NCBI GenBank assembly: GCA_000727475.1
Contig: KL647313.1
Location: 517,411-581,410 of the forward strand
DNA: 64,000 bases
Direction of reading: 5' to 3'
Source of the DNA: Sarcocystis neurona
Taxonomy: Eukaryota > Apicomplexa > Conoidasida > Eucoccidiorida > Sarcocystidae
The position numbers and the translations under genes were made by a program. Within the stretch, counting starts at the first letter, position 1, and every line of letters starts with the position of its first letter. The notes under the pieces were generated by a model that saw only the letters and a program-made list of their open reading frames with translations, was not told where the DNA came from and did no database searches. This document shows positions 23,205 through 34,857 of the stretch, in pieces.

Positions 23205-23640
23205 CGACCGTGTATTCCTTTGTGCTGCTGGTACTGCAGTTGCTGCTGATGCTGCAGTTGCTGTTGATCCCTTGTTTCCTGCTGCTGCGCTTGCCTTTAT
23301 TGCGGCGTTCCTCTTTTAGGTATTGCCGTTTCTGCTGTTTGAGGTGTCTTTGTTGCCCTACCTGTGCTGCTGCTGCTTCTGCTTTCACCTGATCACGTCA
23401 TCTCTTCAGCAGTAACTGCTATTTTCTTGGGGACAACGCTCGCGGCGTTGCCCGCCTCTCCGCCGCAGCTCTTGCTGCTGCGCTCTCCGCTGCTGCGACA
23501 ACAACTACAGCCCACCGTCCTTCTCGTGGATGTGCTGGTGCTCGTGCGCGTTCTCTCTACCGTTCTTCGCTGCTGCTGACGGTGCTGGTGGTACTGCTGC
23601 TGCTGGCCTGCTCAACTCCTACGGGTCTCTAGCTGCAGCA
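23205..23640 (+). repeat. CTG-phase trinucleotide array upstream of the large gene
   Basis: Interrupted CTG/TGC arrays run from 23220 to about 23610 and stop just before the first coding exon. Elsewhere in this gene, such CTG arrays sit in introns directly upstream of acceptors. It may therefore be the end of a 5' intron (a TCTAGCTGCAG acceptor-like site at about 23628-23638) rather than promoter sequence. Confidence 0.6.
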
Positions 23641-23651
23641 GCGGCGGTGAG

Positions 23652-24415
23652 ATGGGTGTAGCCCACGGCATGGAGCCTACGCGTCCCGACCACGAGCAAC
23701 ACGCACAGGCATTGCGCAGAAGGAGGAGAAGCAGCAGCAGCACCGCGCCAACGACTGCGGCCGACACGCCGCTCCCTGCAGCAGCAGCAGCCATCAGCGG
23801 CAGAAGTATGAGCAGCAGCAGGAGCAGGAGCAGAAGCAGCAGGTCTTCGCACCGGCCTCAGCAGCATACGGCAGATGGCGATGGTAGTACCACGACGGGC
23901 CACGTGAAGCGTAGACGCCTTCTTGTGTCACCCGGCACGCCCCCGGCAAACCGTGAGAAGAAGCAGCGTGCTGCTACGTTTGCCCCTCCTGTTTCAGGGG
24001 TATCAACTGTCAAACGCAGCAACGGCAGACGTAATGCGGCTGCAGCAGCAGCACTAGCCAGAAGAAGGGCTGCTGTGTCGTCGTCACCCGCTGGGCCCAG
24101 AGCCCATGCGGACGCAGCTCCCGCTGATCCGCTTTCCACGGGTCTCTCGCCATTTCTTGGGGCTGCTGCTGCAGGCACCGGCGTTCGTCCGGCTGCTGCC
24201 GACTCCAGTGCTCTTGCAGAAGAGAGGAAGGTCGCCAGTTCGGACGCAGCTGATGCTGCTCTTGCTGATACACCGGCCTCCCACAGCAGAGCTCCTGCTG
24301 CAGCAGAAGCAGCAGCAAAACGCGATTTAGACTGGCAGGCACCGGAACCGACCAGCATCAGTGGGGATGAATACTCAGCAGAAGATCTTCGACAGAGTCT
24401 CCAGCTGCTGCGGCG
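23652..24415 (+). CDS. giant gene exon 1: basic Ala/Ser-rich N-terminus
   Basis: The exon opens at the ATG at 23652 (MGVAHGMEPTRPDHEQ) and ends at a GCG|GTGAGA donor in phase 2. The encoded 255 residues are Ala/Ser/Arg-rich, with two basic clusters that could act as nuclear localisation signals (HVKRRRLLVSPGTP and NREKKQR, residues about 86-105). The acidic-aromatic end is LDWQAPEPTSISGDEYSAED. CAG arrays are in the Gln/Ala/Ser phases. The true start could lie further upstream if the CTG tract before it is an intron. The minus strand also has an open frame, but no splice partners follow from it. Confidence 0.7.
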
Positions 24416-25418
24416 GTGAGACTTGCCCTTTCTTCCGTTGCCCTGACAAGCACAAACACGTCCACTTCCCTCTCTTTCTCTCTCTCTCTTTTACGCGCAA
24501 CATCGCGCAGACAGCTCTGCACATCGAGTCAAATTCCTTGTCACGTGGCGCCGCCTGAGATCTGTCCAGGTGGTCTTCCCGAGTGCTGACGAACATGTGC
24601 ATTCCTCTCTTCTTCGTCAACACTGAAGAGACAGTAAACTCGCCGCGTACGCCAGTGCCCCAGGGGATGTTTTTCTTGCCTACTACAAAGAGACATCTCC
24701 ACGCACCAGGTCACCCCGCCTGTGACGCAGATAATATGTCACTGCCTGTTGGGAGAGGTAGCCGATCTGTAGTGGCGAGGAGGCACACCGAGACATGTGT
24801 GTGCGTCCCTGCGTCCACGAGAGGAAATTTCGCTCTTCCTCGCTTCCCTCGCGTATACATCTGAAACACACGTGTATGTATGAAGTTGGGGAAATACTCC
24901 TGTGTAGGGGTTGACTTATCCAGCTCCTGCTGCTGTTTTCTGTGCTTCACTCGGGTTAATACCGCACGTGGAAACGATCTTTCTATAACGAGTAACTGCT
25001 CAGCTTCGTCCTTGTGTTGTCTGTATGTGCGTGGGGACGTGCATCACTCACGAAGAGATAAAGAATGCTGTCTGCTGCAGACGTCGAGAATCTAACTCAG
25101 TTGTTTCCTCATGAATCTTTTCTCTTATATATATGTGCGGGAGTGCGCTTCTGGACGTACGACGTAACTACACAAATATCTTCTTTCGATATTACCTGTA
25201 AGGCAGGTTGCGTGTGTTTGTTTGTGTGGGTGGATGTGTAGCGTAGGTACAAAAGTGAACATGTATGAAGGGAGCTATGTGTGTTCTGCGTGCGCAGATG
25301 TGGAATGTGGATGTTCGGGCTGTGTGCAGCTGCTGCTGGTGTGCTGCTGCGCCTGGTGTGCTGCTGTGCCTGGTGTACTGCTGCTGCTGCTGCTTCTTTT
25401 TTTTCTCTCTCGCTTCAG

Positions 25419-25982
25419 GATGTATCGCCCAGACGGTTGCCGTCTGATGCTTTCGAGTGTGAAGGAGCCTCGGCACCTCGTTGCTCTCTCTTTGTTTTTG
25501 TGGGTAGTGACGGGTTCTATTCCTCCACCAAAAGGCTTCGAAGGAGAATTTGCGTTTCTTCTTTTTAAAAGGAAGGAGCAGGGTGCTCCCAGCTTGCAGC
25601 AGCAGCGACAGAAGCAGCAGGAACTGCAACAGCGGCAGCAGAAGGCGACCGACGGCCATGCCCCGTCTCTTCCTGCTGCTGTTGCTTCATTCCTTCCTCC
25701 TCGCCATGCAGCTCCTGGTACTGTTCTCTCTCCTGCTGCTGCTGCTGCCGCGTTTCTGTCACCAGTCCCTCCCGCCGCCGCTGCTGCTGCTGCTTCTTCT
25801 GTCGCGGCTTCTTCGTCTTCCTCTCCTTTTCCTGCGGGGCACGCGACGGTCTGCGTCGACGATGCGGGTGCTGACGTCATCGCAGCGCTGCTGCAGCAGC
25901 TGCGGCGCTTTTCTCGTCTGCAAAAACTGCAGCTGCATGTGTGGGGAATTGAGTGGACTTCTGCGACGATTAAGATGCTCGG
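25419..25982 (+). CDS. giant gene exon 2: low complexity then first LRR
   Basis: A very strong acceptor (TTTTTTTTCTCTCTCGCTTCAG) precedes the exon. Its first base completes the Arg codon left by exon 1, so the frame carries straight through. The peptide begins MYRPDGCRLMLSSVKEPRHL, crosses a hydrophobic stretch (VALSLFLWVVTG) that could be a weak membrane segment or simply buried core, then Gln-rich and Ala/Ser-rich runs. It ends ALLQQLRRFSRLQKLQLHVW and continues to IKML, the start of a leucine-rich-repeat array. The donor G|GTACGG leaves phase 2. Both flanking introns carry trinucleotide arrays. Confidence 0.72.
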
Positions 25983-28012
25983 GTACGGATGCATGTCACG
26001 TACGAGGAAGGTTACTGAAGACCGTTTCTCTGCCTCTTGCGACCTCTACGTACGCGGGTCTCTCTGTGCGTGTACACATATCCTTGTGTGTACATACGTG
26101 TCTGCATGTTTATATGCATATCTGTGTACGGACGTATATATTTGTGTGTAGTGTACACGTGTATATATCTATATATGTTACGTTAACATCTTTAAACACA
26201 TGTGTCTGTGTCTCCTTCGTTATATATGCACATATACTCAAAAACTCGTTTGTAAACGTGCGTGTGTCTTTGTTTTCTTTTCTTTCTTCTCGCTGTCTGT
26301 CGAGGCAGACGCGTTTGAGGCGGTTTGTGCAAGCGGAAGAGAGGAAAAGTTTAATTTGAAGAAAATAGGTTTTCGCTGCATCTCGAAAGTTAAGATAGCT
26401 GGTCCGATCCTTCTCTCGGAGACGGCGTCATTACTAACGCACGACGCTACGCGGGCGTTGTAGCTCTGCTGCTCCAGCCGCGCAAGTTCTGCTAGAGTTT
26501 CGTCTCCGTTTTGCTGCAACCTTTGTTGCTGCTGCCCGGCCTGCAGCAACCCTTTCCTCCTGATATCTGGACCACACGTTTCTCTCTGCTCTCGTTTTTA
26601 TTGTCTCTTGCTCTCTCTGGCTCTTCTGTCTCACTCTCCTTCTTCACCTCTTCCGACAGCGTCTCTCTCTCATGCTGCCGCTGCTGCGGCTTTAGCGGGG
26701 GGTTGCAGTTTTCAACTGGACGCCTTCTCCGCGTGCATTCGTTAGTCCTCGTCTGTTGGTGTTTGTACGCCTTCTGGTGGCCACTGCCAGTGCTGCGGCT
26801 ACTGCTGCCGATGTAGCGACTGCTGCTGCTGCCGCCGTCGCCTCTGCTGCTACTACTACTGCCGCCGATGCTGCTGGTACTGCTGTGGATGCTGCTGCTG
26901 CTCCTGCTCCCGCTGGCCCTGCTGCTGCTGCCGCCGATGCTTCTGCTCCTGCTGCCGCCGTCGCCTGTGCCGCTACTGCTGCTTCGCGTCTGCTGCTGCT
27001 GCTGCTGCTTCGGTCGCTTCCGCTGCTGTTGCTGCTGCCACTGTTCTGCGATTGCTGCCAAGAGCGCCGCGTGCCGCCCCTGCTGGTGTGCTCTTTTTTT
27101 CCTGCCGTTGGCTGAAACGGCTGCGCAGTCCGGTGCTGCTGCTGTTGCCGCTGCACGTGTTGTCCTGCTGATGGGTTGATGCTGTCGGTGCTATTGCTGC
27201 TGTTTCTATCTTCTTCGTGAGTGCTGCGTGCGCTAAAATGTGTTTTACTCCTGTTATTTCTCTGCCACTGCTGCCACTCTACGTTGTGCTGCGCTGTGCT
27301 CCTGCGGCTGTTGCTGCTGCCGGTGTTGCCGGGGTGGGGACCCTTGTCCTGCGTTTCCTGGTGCAACATCTCTCGCAGCTGCTGGTGCACTTCGCGCCGC
27401 TGGAACAGCGTTAATCTTGCTGCTGCTCCTGTTGACGCCGGGGTCGCTGGTGCCGTGATGCGGAAGCCGGCTGTAGGTGCTGCTCTCACTTTTCCTCATG
27501 TTGCAGTTGCTGTTGCTCCGTCTGCGGCTGCTGTTTCAGGCGTGATGTCTGCGTATGTATTATACTGTTGCATGTTCAGATTCTTGCGCTTAATGCTACC
27601 GCTTCCGTTACTGCTCGTAGGGCTGCTCCTGAAGCTACAACGTGCTGTCCCTGTTGCTGCTGCTGTCGCTGGACGGCCTGTTACTGTCGTTGCCCCTGCG
27701 GTGGCTGCTGCTGCTGCACGACCCGTAGTGCTGCTGCTGTCGTCGCTGCTGCTGCCGCTTCTGCCGCTGCGGCTACTGCCGCCGCGAAAAAGGGTGTCTG
27801 GTTCGTGTCGGTTGCTGCTGTTGCCGCTGCTGCTGTAGCCGCTGCTGCTGTTGCTGCTGCTGGGGCTGTTGGTGATGTTGCTGATGCTGTTGCTCCTGTT
27901 ACTGGTGCTGCTGTGGCTGTTCGTCTTCGTGTTACTGTCTCGCTGGTGTTGCTGCTCCTGCTATTAATGTGTCACTATTGCTGCTGTTGCTGCTGTGGTG
28001 CTGCTGCTGTGG

Positions 28013-28061
<49 letters not shown>

Positions 28062-28102
28062 CTTGCTGCTGTTGCTGCTGTTGCTATTGCTGTGTGCCGT
28101 AG
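25983..28102 (+). other. intron 2 with long CTG array
   Basis: About 2.1 kb. 26050-26230 is AT/TG microsatellite. 26460-28100 is an almost continuous interrupted CTG/TGC/GTT array running up to the acceptor TGCCGTAG at 28102. The array has no stops over long distances, so it generates long Ala, Leu or Cys frames on this strand (for example 27568-28182) and Gln/Ser/Ala frames on the other. None connects in phase with neighbouring exons. Confidence 0.6.
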
Positions 28103-28234
28103 GGACGTATTTATGGCAAACAGAGAGACGCTGGAGTTGGTGGAGTTGCGGTGCCGGGTCCCCGGAGCTACGCTTTCTTTGATGTTGCAGCAACTTCCTC
28201 CTTACGTCAGATACCTTGACATATCTGAGAACAT
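28103..28234 (+). CDS. giant gene exon 3: LRR core
   Basis: This 132-nt exon lies between TGCCGTAG and an AACAT|GTAAAT donor, with phase 2 in and out. It encodes DVFMANRETLELVELRCRVPG and LSLMLQQLPPYVRYLDISEN. The LxxLxLxxN-like spacing and the YLDISEN motif are typical of LRRs. Joined to exons 2 and 4 the repeats are about 28 residues long, closest in feel to the ribonuclease-inhibitor/CARMIL type. The DNA is unique sequence with ordinary codon use, unlike the arrays around it, which supports an exon under constraint. Confidence 0.8.
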
Positions 28235-29894
28235 GTAAATTTTTTGCAACTTCTTCCTGTTTTCTCCTGTTCTTCCTTCGATCGCTGCTTTCTTCTTTTC
28301 TTCCTCTCCTACTCCTTCCGCCCTTTTTCACCCTGCCCTGCAGAATTTCCTCCTCTTCTTCTTCTTCGTGTCTTCTTCATCGTCCTCTTCCTGCTCTTTT
28401 CCCTCTCCGTATATTCCTCGTCTGTTCGTCTTCGTCCTCTGCTGGCACATCTTCTTCCGCTTCTCTCTGTTTCCGTAGTATTCTTCTATTTTGTCGTTTA
28501 TCTTCCCTGTTACGCCGGGAGGTCACCTCCTGTGTCCTCCTCGCCATTTCTTTGAGCTACCCTTTGTATGCGCGTTTTGCTACCTCCTCTTCTCCCCCTC
28601 TCTTCTGACTCTTTGCCTTCGTTTTCTGCATGCGACTGCCCCTGCGCGGTCGCTGCCGTCTTCTCAGCGGACATATGCAACCGGTATACATACAGGCAGA
28701 AGCACACATGTAGACAGAGAGAGAAAAAGAGGAAGGGGGAGAGAAAGGGCATCAAAAGAAGAAAAAGAAAAGGCCGGTCTGCAGCGTCGTGTTGGGGGCA
28801 GACGAAGATAAGACTACCCGTGTATATACACGGCAATTCTTGTGGCATGTCTTCTTTCTTCTCCCCTTTGCTTCTGCTTACCACACCGACGACTTCCTCT
28901 GCAGAGGCGGACACATCTAACAGGACCACTTGTGTCACGCGCACATGCAAATATAAGGTTTTTGCTACTGAAGTTCATTTTCTCCTCATCTGTCGCTGCC
29001 TCTGTCCCTGTCGCTGCGTGTCTCTGTTCCTTCTCCGTATTATCATACGTATGTAGAGGTATACACACACATATATGTATATGTGTATACACGTGAGTGG
29101 TATATATAGACGTGTGTATATGCAGATATATCTGCCGACGCGTAAAAATACATAGGTGAGATTATTTAGAGTTAGCAGTAGCCTGCAGTGGAGACATGCA
29201 AGGAAATCTACGTGTATGGTGACAACAAGTTTGGCATAGCCACGTTTCCGCCTATGTATATATGTAATTTATGGATGTATGTGTGTGTGTCTCTTTATGT
29301 ATGTGTGTATGTACTGATGGTAGTGTACGCCGAAGTTTTCACGTATACGTACAAGTGTTCTTTTCTTCGTTATTCGCTTCATAAACACATCCTTCTGCAG
29401 GTGTTTCTACGCGCGTAGTGGCATGACTGCCTCGAATCGCAGTCTGTGTGCATGCCAGTTCCCCCCCCGTTCTTCGTATGTAGGGGTGTACGCGTAGTAT
29501 CGTCCTGGCGTATGTTCCTGGGGTGTACGTACACCCGACAACGGTGTGGAAAGAGAATTACAGCTGAAGCACTTTGCCGAAGCCGAAGGATGTAAAGCCG
29601 TGTTCTCCACAGGATCGCAGTCACCACATGCACACACGTCCTCGTCTATGTGCGGTCCAGGGAGGGGAGAGAACAAAAAGGTCTGGATTCATACGAGCGT
29701 GAAGTGACCGCACAGGTGTCCGTGCGGACTGCGGTGTACGTACACCGCGTCGACAGACATACACCGCGTCGACAGACTTCGCCTCTGTGTTTTTTCAGTG
29801 TGTACGTACACCGCGTCAGTGTCTGCACGCATGCGCGTCCCCTGGTGCACTGCCTACACACGGAGACGGCGCCTGCTGTGTGGGACGCGTGCAG
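28235..29894 (+). other. intron 3, pyrimidine-rich with GTGTACGTACAC palindromes
   Basis: 28240-28660 is strongly C/T-rich, as are several introns of this gene just after the donor. 29050-29350 is TA/TG microsatellite. Three copies of a GTGTACGTACAC palindrome lie at 29521-29536, 29731-29748 and 29800-29811. A 19-bp tandem duplication (TACACCGCGTCGACAGAC) lies at 29741-29778. The intron ends GACGCGTGCAG. Confidence 0.55.
29731..29748. other. 18-bp palindrome with GTGTACGTACAC core
   Basis: GCGGTGTACGTACACCGC is perfectly self-complementary. Related copies are at 29521-29536 (16 bp), 29800-29811 (12 bp core) and 39692-39711 (20 bp). The function is unknown; a dimeric DNA-binding factor is possible. 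Confidence 0.85.
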
Positions 29895-30265
29895 GATCGG
29901 AGCCGACATGAGCGTCGTCAAAGTGCTGCAGCGCTTGATGAAGGAAAATCGCATTCTTTCGTTGAAGGCAAACCAGGCAGGTTGGAGCAAAGAAGTGCAG
30001 AGGCAAGTGGCTCTTTCTGTAAGCCGCTTGGGAGTTTACAACTCTCTCTATTGGCTAGAAGGCAAGTCTCAACAAAAGAACAGCAGCGAAAAAAACAGCA
30101 AGACGTTGACGCCGCAGGAAGGGGGGGTGGAGCGGCAGTCACAGCAGGACCGGCAGCAACCGCAGCAAAAGCCTGCAGCAGGACCCGGCAGCAACCCCAG
30201 GAGGGGCCGGCAGCAGCCGCAGCAGGAGGCGGCAGCCGCCGCAGGGAGCAGCAGCCGCAGCAGGA
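29895..30265 (+). CDS. giant gene exon 4: LRRs followed by Gln-rich run
   Basis: The first base completes the Met codon split at the end of exon 3, giving the continuous sequence YLDISENMIGADMSVVKVL. Further repeat-like segments follow (RILSLKANQAGWSKEV, VSRLGVYNSLYWLEG), then a Gln/Ala-rich CAG run. Two donors give the phase 1 needed by exon 5: a good one after 29980 (GGCAG|GTTGGA) and a weak one after 30265. I prefer the longer version because 29981-30060 is protein-like, but the short form may be the main or an alternative product. Confidence 0.65.
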
Positions 30266-32855
30266 GTCTGGGCGTTTGAGGGTTTTCTTTGCTGCCTAGA
30301 AGGAACCTGCCCACAGCGACAGCCGCAGCGGCACATGTCGGCGTTGCCGGAGCGGCAGAAACAGAACGGCAGCAGCGCGAGAAGAGAAGCGGAACGCAGG
30401 ACCGCCGCGGCAGCGGCAAAGCGGCCCAAACAGAGCAGCAGCGGCAGCACGTGTCTTCACAGCAGCAGAACAGTAGCAATGGCAAGAGCAGTCGTCCAGC
30501 AGCACACCAGCAGCAGCAGAAGAGGCGCCGCAGACCTTGCAGCAGGAACAAACCGGTCTTCTTTCTTCTTCCCAAAAGACGAAGCAGCAGCAGCAGCCCA
30601 GGAGCCAAGGAGCGCCAGCAGTAGCAGCACGGCAGGAGCGGTAGCACAGGAGCGCAACAATGTTGCAGAGCCCAGCAGCAGCGGCAGGGCAGAAAGTGTG
30701 GGGACAAACGGCAACAGCAGCATTCTTATAGAAGCAGCGTATGCTTCCTCGCGGCCTTGCTTGTTGCGGCACACACCCGCAGCAGCAGCACCAGCAGCTC
30801 TGCTGCTTGTGGGGTGCGAGCATGCCTGTGTCTATGTTGGGAGACCCTAGATTCTCGATAGTAGGACACAACAGAAGGACTCAAAGAAAGAGAGAGGCAG
30901 CCGGGTGAAGAGCGGGGACAAAAGAGAGAAAAGGCAGAAATAGGAAATGGCCGATCTTAGACGCGACGCGAAAGTAGAATGCCAGAAATTGAGAGAAGAC
31001 CTACGTGGTGCTGCGTCAAAAGTCACGCAGGCACCAAAGAGATGCGAAGCCCTGTTCTTCCTCTGAATTCATCTGTCCATCTGTCTGTGGGGTGTTCTAT
31101 TGTTTTACGTGCTTCGACTATACCTATTATCTCTGTTTCTCTCTTCTTCCCCTCTCTTTTTCTCCCTTTTTTTCTATATCTATCTATCTATCTATATATA
31201 TGTATATGCATATGTACCGACATTCTTCGCGTATACGTTAGCATATGTTGGTCTACGTTTGTGTCTGCTTCGACGACACGTGTCTCTCAGTTTTTCTCCC
31301 TTTCGCTCTCTGCCTTTTTTCTCTTTTTCTTTTTCTGTCCCTTTTTCCCTCTATTTTTCTCTGTCTCTTTCAATGTGTCTCATCTCGCGTGTATGTCTGC
31401 GTCGTGCCCTAGTACGTGTACAGACATTCGTACGTGGGAGAATTCTTCACACCCGGCGTGGGGGAATGCGTGTCTCTGTCTACCCGGGAGAATTTAAATT
31501 ATTATCCGGAAAAAAAACTCGTGCAGGTGTCCTCTAGTGTGGACCCCAGCGTATGTACCTTCACACATGTACATACACATATATATATTCATATATGTTC
31601 TTACAGGTATGCACATAAGGTGTATATATATATATATCTATTCTCTCAGGTATACACATATATATATATGTATTCTCACAGATATACGCATCTACATTCA
31701 TATGAATGTATATACATTCTCTCAGACACATACGTATATAAAAACATTCACAGACATATGTATGTACATGTTTATATATATATATATATGAATGTGTCTT
31801 CCTACCTGTCACCTTATACATATATATGTATATGCAAATCTGCCCCTTTGTGTACATGTATATGTATACGAATATTTACGTATATACATATTTCACTCTT
31901 CTTGTGAGTACGTATACATACACATGTATCTCTATATATACGTACGTACATTCATATATGTATGTGTGTGAATATAGACTATATCTCTTCCTTCCAACGG
32001 CACGTGCGTGTATGTATGCGCATGCAACCAGTTACTTCACGTCTTCGCGGTTTATTTGAACCATACGCATATACATATATGTACGCCTGTCTGCATCCTC
32101 CTGTGGATGAGACTATATATTTCTACCTATACCTATCTTCACGTGCATGTATACATGCAAATATACGTATTTCGAATCGTATATACATATGTATGTATGC
32201 ATATATATGTATATGTACAACCACATGTATATGTATGTATATATGGAAGAGTGCATGCATACGTGCGAGAATATATATATGTATATATCCCAGGAAGCAG
32301 ACAAGTGTCTGCGCGTCGGGCGACGTGCGAAGATACGCTATTTCCCTAGACATGCTTGTGTATACATATACGCGTGCATGCATATACGTTTATGTGTTCG
32401 TGTAAATACCTACGTGCATAAGGAAGCAGATATGCCGATATATGCGTCTGCTACACGACAAATATATATAAACCCCACGCAGAGTTGCTGAAAAGGAAAA
32501 AATATACGTGTAGGCAGGTGTGTATATGTTTCTATGCGTGCATATATATATACACGTACCCGTAAGAATATACATGTATTAAACCATTACGTACACGCAT
32601 ATTAATGTACACGTGTACAACTATATATACGTGTATGTATGTGTAAATGGGAACACATTTATGTATATATATATATGTATGTGTATGTGTGTATAAATGG
32701 GAACACATCTGTATAAATATATATATGTATATTTATCTATATGTAGATGCATGTACTCCTCTGTGGTCTTCCCCCTGAGTGTGGATTTCTTTTTTCTCTT
32801 TGTGTTTCTCAAAGAAAGTCGTCTTTTTCTTTCGTCTTCTTCTGCGCATATTCAG
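30266..32855 (+). other. intron 4 with CAG array and long AT microsatellite
   Basis: 30310-30760 is CAG-phase array, an exception to the rule that CAG arrays are exonic, so part of it may be an alternative exon. 30940-31070 contains a short charged open segment starting MADLRRDAKVECQKLRED. 31130-31380 is pyrimidine-rich. 31540-32740 is (TA)n-type microsatellite with a repeated TAAATGGGAACACAT at 32644 and 32692. The intron ends TTCTGCGCATATTCAG. Confidence 0.5.
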
Positions 32856-33045
32856 GACTGGACCTCGCTGAATTCTTAGACATTGCTCCCCACCATTATC
32901 TGCTGGCAGCGGTGCCTGCCCTGCCAAGCAGCAGCAGCAGCGCAGCAGCACGAGACCTGCTCCACTTGCATGCGCCGCGCGTCCCCAAGGCAGCGGCAGG
33001 CGCAGCGCAGCTGGCCGTGCATTCTGCGGCAAATGTTGCCCGAGG
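32856..33045 (+). CDS. giant gene exon 5: end of LRR region
   Basis: A strong acceptor (TTTCTTTCGTCTTCTTCTGC..TTCAG) opens the exon. With one base from exon 4 the frame reads GLDLAEFLDIAPHHYLLAAV, consistent with the last LRR. An Ala/Ser-rich helical stretch follows (AARDLLHLHAPRVPKAAAG, QLAVHSAANVARG). The donor GAGG|GTATGG leaves phase 2, which is what exon 6 requires. Reading the other frames hits stops within a few codons. Confidence 0.68.
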
Positions 33046-34719
33046 GTATGGCCTCATCGTTTGCAGATGTATACGTGTGTATGTATATACATGTATATGT
33101 ACAGATTTATATATAGAGAGTTCACGCGATATATTCGTAGGTATTTGCTTTGACAGGAAGATTTGAAGATGTTGATTTACGTGTTGCTGCACAGAGGGAA
33201 GTATTCGCTCCGTCTGAATCGTCTCGGTGGGCGGGCGATTAATGCAGGTGATCGTGGCACAACACACCAGCACCAGCGGGCAACCCCTCAGCTACAACGC
33301 AAGGACCTTTTCATCTATTTATTCAGATATGTACATACGTACATACGTATATTTCCATATCCATATGTATTCCTTTACTATATATATATGTGTATGGCTC
33401 CTATATATATTGATGTGTATATCGATATGTATATACGTATATACACATCTACAAATATACATCTATATATCCATTTATATATGTATATATAATTTTTTGT
33501 GTGTGTAAATAGAGAGGTATGTTCGTCAACGTATGTAAATCTAGAGAGAATTTTCCTTTACTTAAAAACATATATATATACGTGTGTGGGCTTGTGTAGA
33601 TCTCGAAAGAATTCCACTCTCTGATGTAAGCAGATCGCCTGAAAATGACCTGCTGCTGCTGCTTTCACTACCCCTCTCGCTATGGAAATGTTACTAGCAG
33701 CAGCACACTTTCTACGTTCCTGGAAAAGTGGGACACGTAAATACTTTTTCCCTGTTTCTGTGTCTCTGTGTCTGCGTCTCCGTAACACATATGTATAGAC
33801 ACACATCCAGCAGTATAAATAGCACGTGTGGAGACTGTTTAGGGAGGTTTTCACGGCGTTTTCTCTGTCCTTCTTGTCCTTCCTTCTCGTCCTTTTGTTC
33901 GTCTCTTCGTTATTCTCTTTTTCTGGCGCCGCACGTTCTTGATGAAAAGAAGACGGAGGAGACGCGTGTGCAGCACCAGAGGTAGATGTATACAAAAAAA
34001 TGCACGTGTCTCTCTCTCTATATACGCGTGCACCAGGGTGGTTCCTTTTCGGCTTCTCATATGTGAAAATACGCCACTTTGTTTGTCGTCTACTCCATCT
34101 TGTCCCCTCGGCTCCTGCTGTTTCTCCTTGCACTGCTGCTGCGTAACTGTCTGCATGTGATTCTAGGCTGCTTGTACTATTCTTCCTGCTTCTACTGCTG
34201 CTGCTTCTGCTTCTGCCGCTTGTACTGGTACTGTGTCATTCTGCTGCTTCTGCCGCTGCTGCTGCTTCTGCCGCTTGTACTGGTGCTGTGTAATGCTGCT
34301 GCTTCTGCTGCTGCTCCTTCTGCTGCTGCTGCTACTTGTACTGCTGCTGCTGCTGCCTCTGCTGCGTGCACCGCTGCGACTGCGTGTGCTGCTGCGTGCA
34401 CGGCTGCAGCGTGTACTACTGCAGCGTGTACTACTGCAGCGTGTACTACTGCTGCGTGTACTACTGCTGCGTGTACTACTGCTGCGTGCACTCCTACTGC
34501 TTCTCCTGGTGCTGCCGCTTGTGCTGGTGCTGCTGCATGTGGTGCTGTTGCCGCTTGTAGTGCTCCTGCGTGTACTGCACCTGCTGCTGCTGCTGCTTCT
34601 GCTGCTTGTACTGCTGCTACTGTCCATACTGGTGGCGCTGCTTCTGCTGCTAGTTGTACTCCTGCTGCGTGTCGTGCTGCTGCTGGTGGTACGTGTGGGA
34701 TTTGTTCTTTTTTGCGAAG
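33046..34719 (+). other. intron 5: AT microsatellite then CTG array
   Basis: 33060-33600 is mostly (TA)n microsatellite, with one open segment at 33157-33247 (DLKMLIYVLLHRGKYSLRLN) that could be an alternative exon but does not fit the phases on either side. 33840-33950 is pyrimidine-rich. 34150-34690 is a CTG/TGTACTGCTGCG array containing a 12-15 base higher-order unit (GTGTACTACTGCAGC repeated near 34411-34490). The intron ends TTTTTTGCGAAG. Confidence 0.55.
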
Positions 34720-34857
34720 CATGACGGCCGCAGCAATAAATTTTACGCTGCTACGATATTTGAGAATTCGACATTTTCTGCGCCTCCTCGTCGGCTGCCG
34801 CGTTCGGGTTTGGTGGAAGCCAACGCGGCTGGCGCAGAGAACAGACTTTAGCGGCAG
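34720..34857 (+). CDS. giant gene exon 6: first half of Tudor-like domain
   Basis: With exon 5 the first base completes a Gly codon, then MTAAAINFTLLRYLRIRHFL leads into LLVGCRVRVWWKP. That has the form of the first strand of a Tudor/SH3-like barrel (Val-Gly-x-x-Val-x-Val-x-Trp). The donor CAG|GTACTG is strong and leaves phase 2, exactly what exon 7 takes up. Another frame here is also open and protein-like (NKFYAATIFENSTFSAPP), but it does not continue into the Tudor-like part of exon 7. The ATG at 34721 could alternatively start a separate gene. Confidence 0.68.

Noticed and set aside
25275..27489. Long minus-strand frames (25275-25994, 26692-27489) rich in Ala, Gln and Ser
   Set aside because: They mirror CAG/CTG arrays, which lack stops in most frames of either strand. 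No splice chain or domain supports them, and the plus-strand LRR exons occupy the same interval.
33157..33247. Segment DLKMLIYVLLHRGKYSLRLN considered as a further LRR exon
   Set aside because: Good splice sites, but neither end fits the phases of exon 5 or exon 6; kept only as a possible alternative exon.
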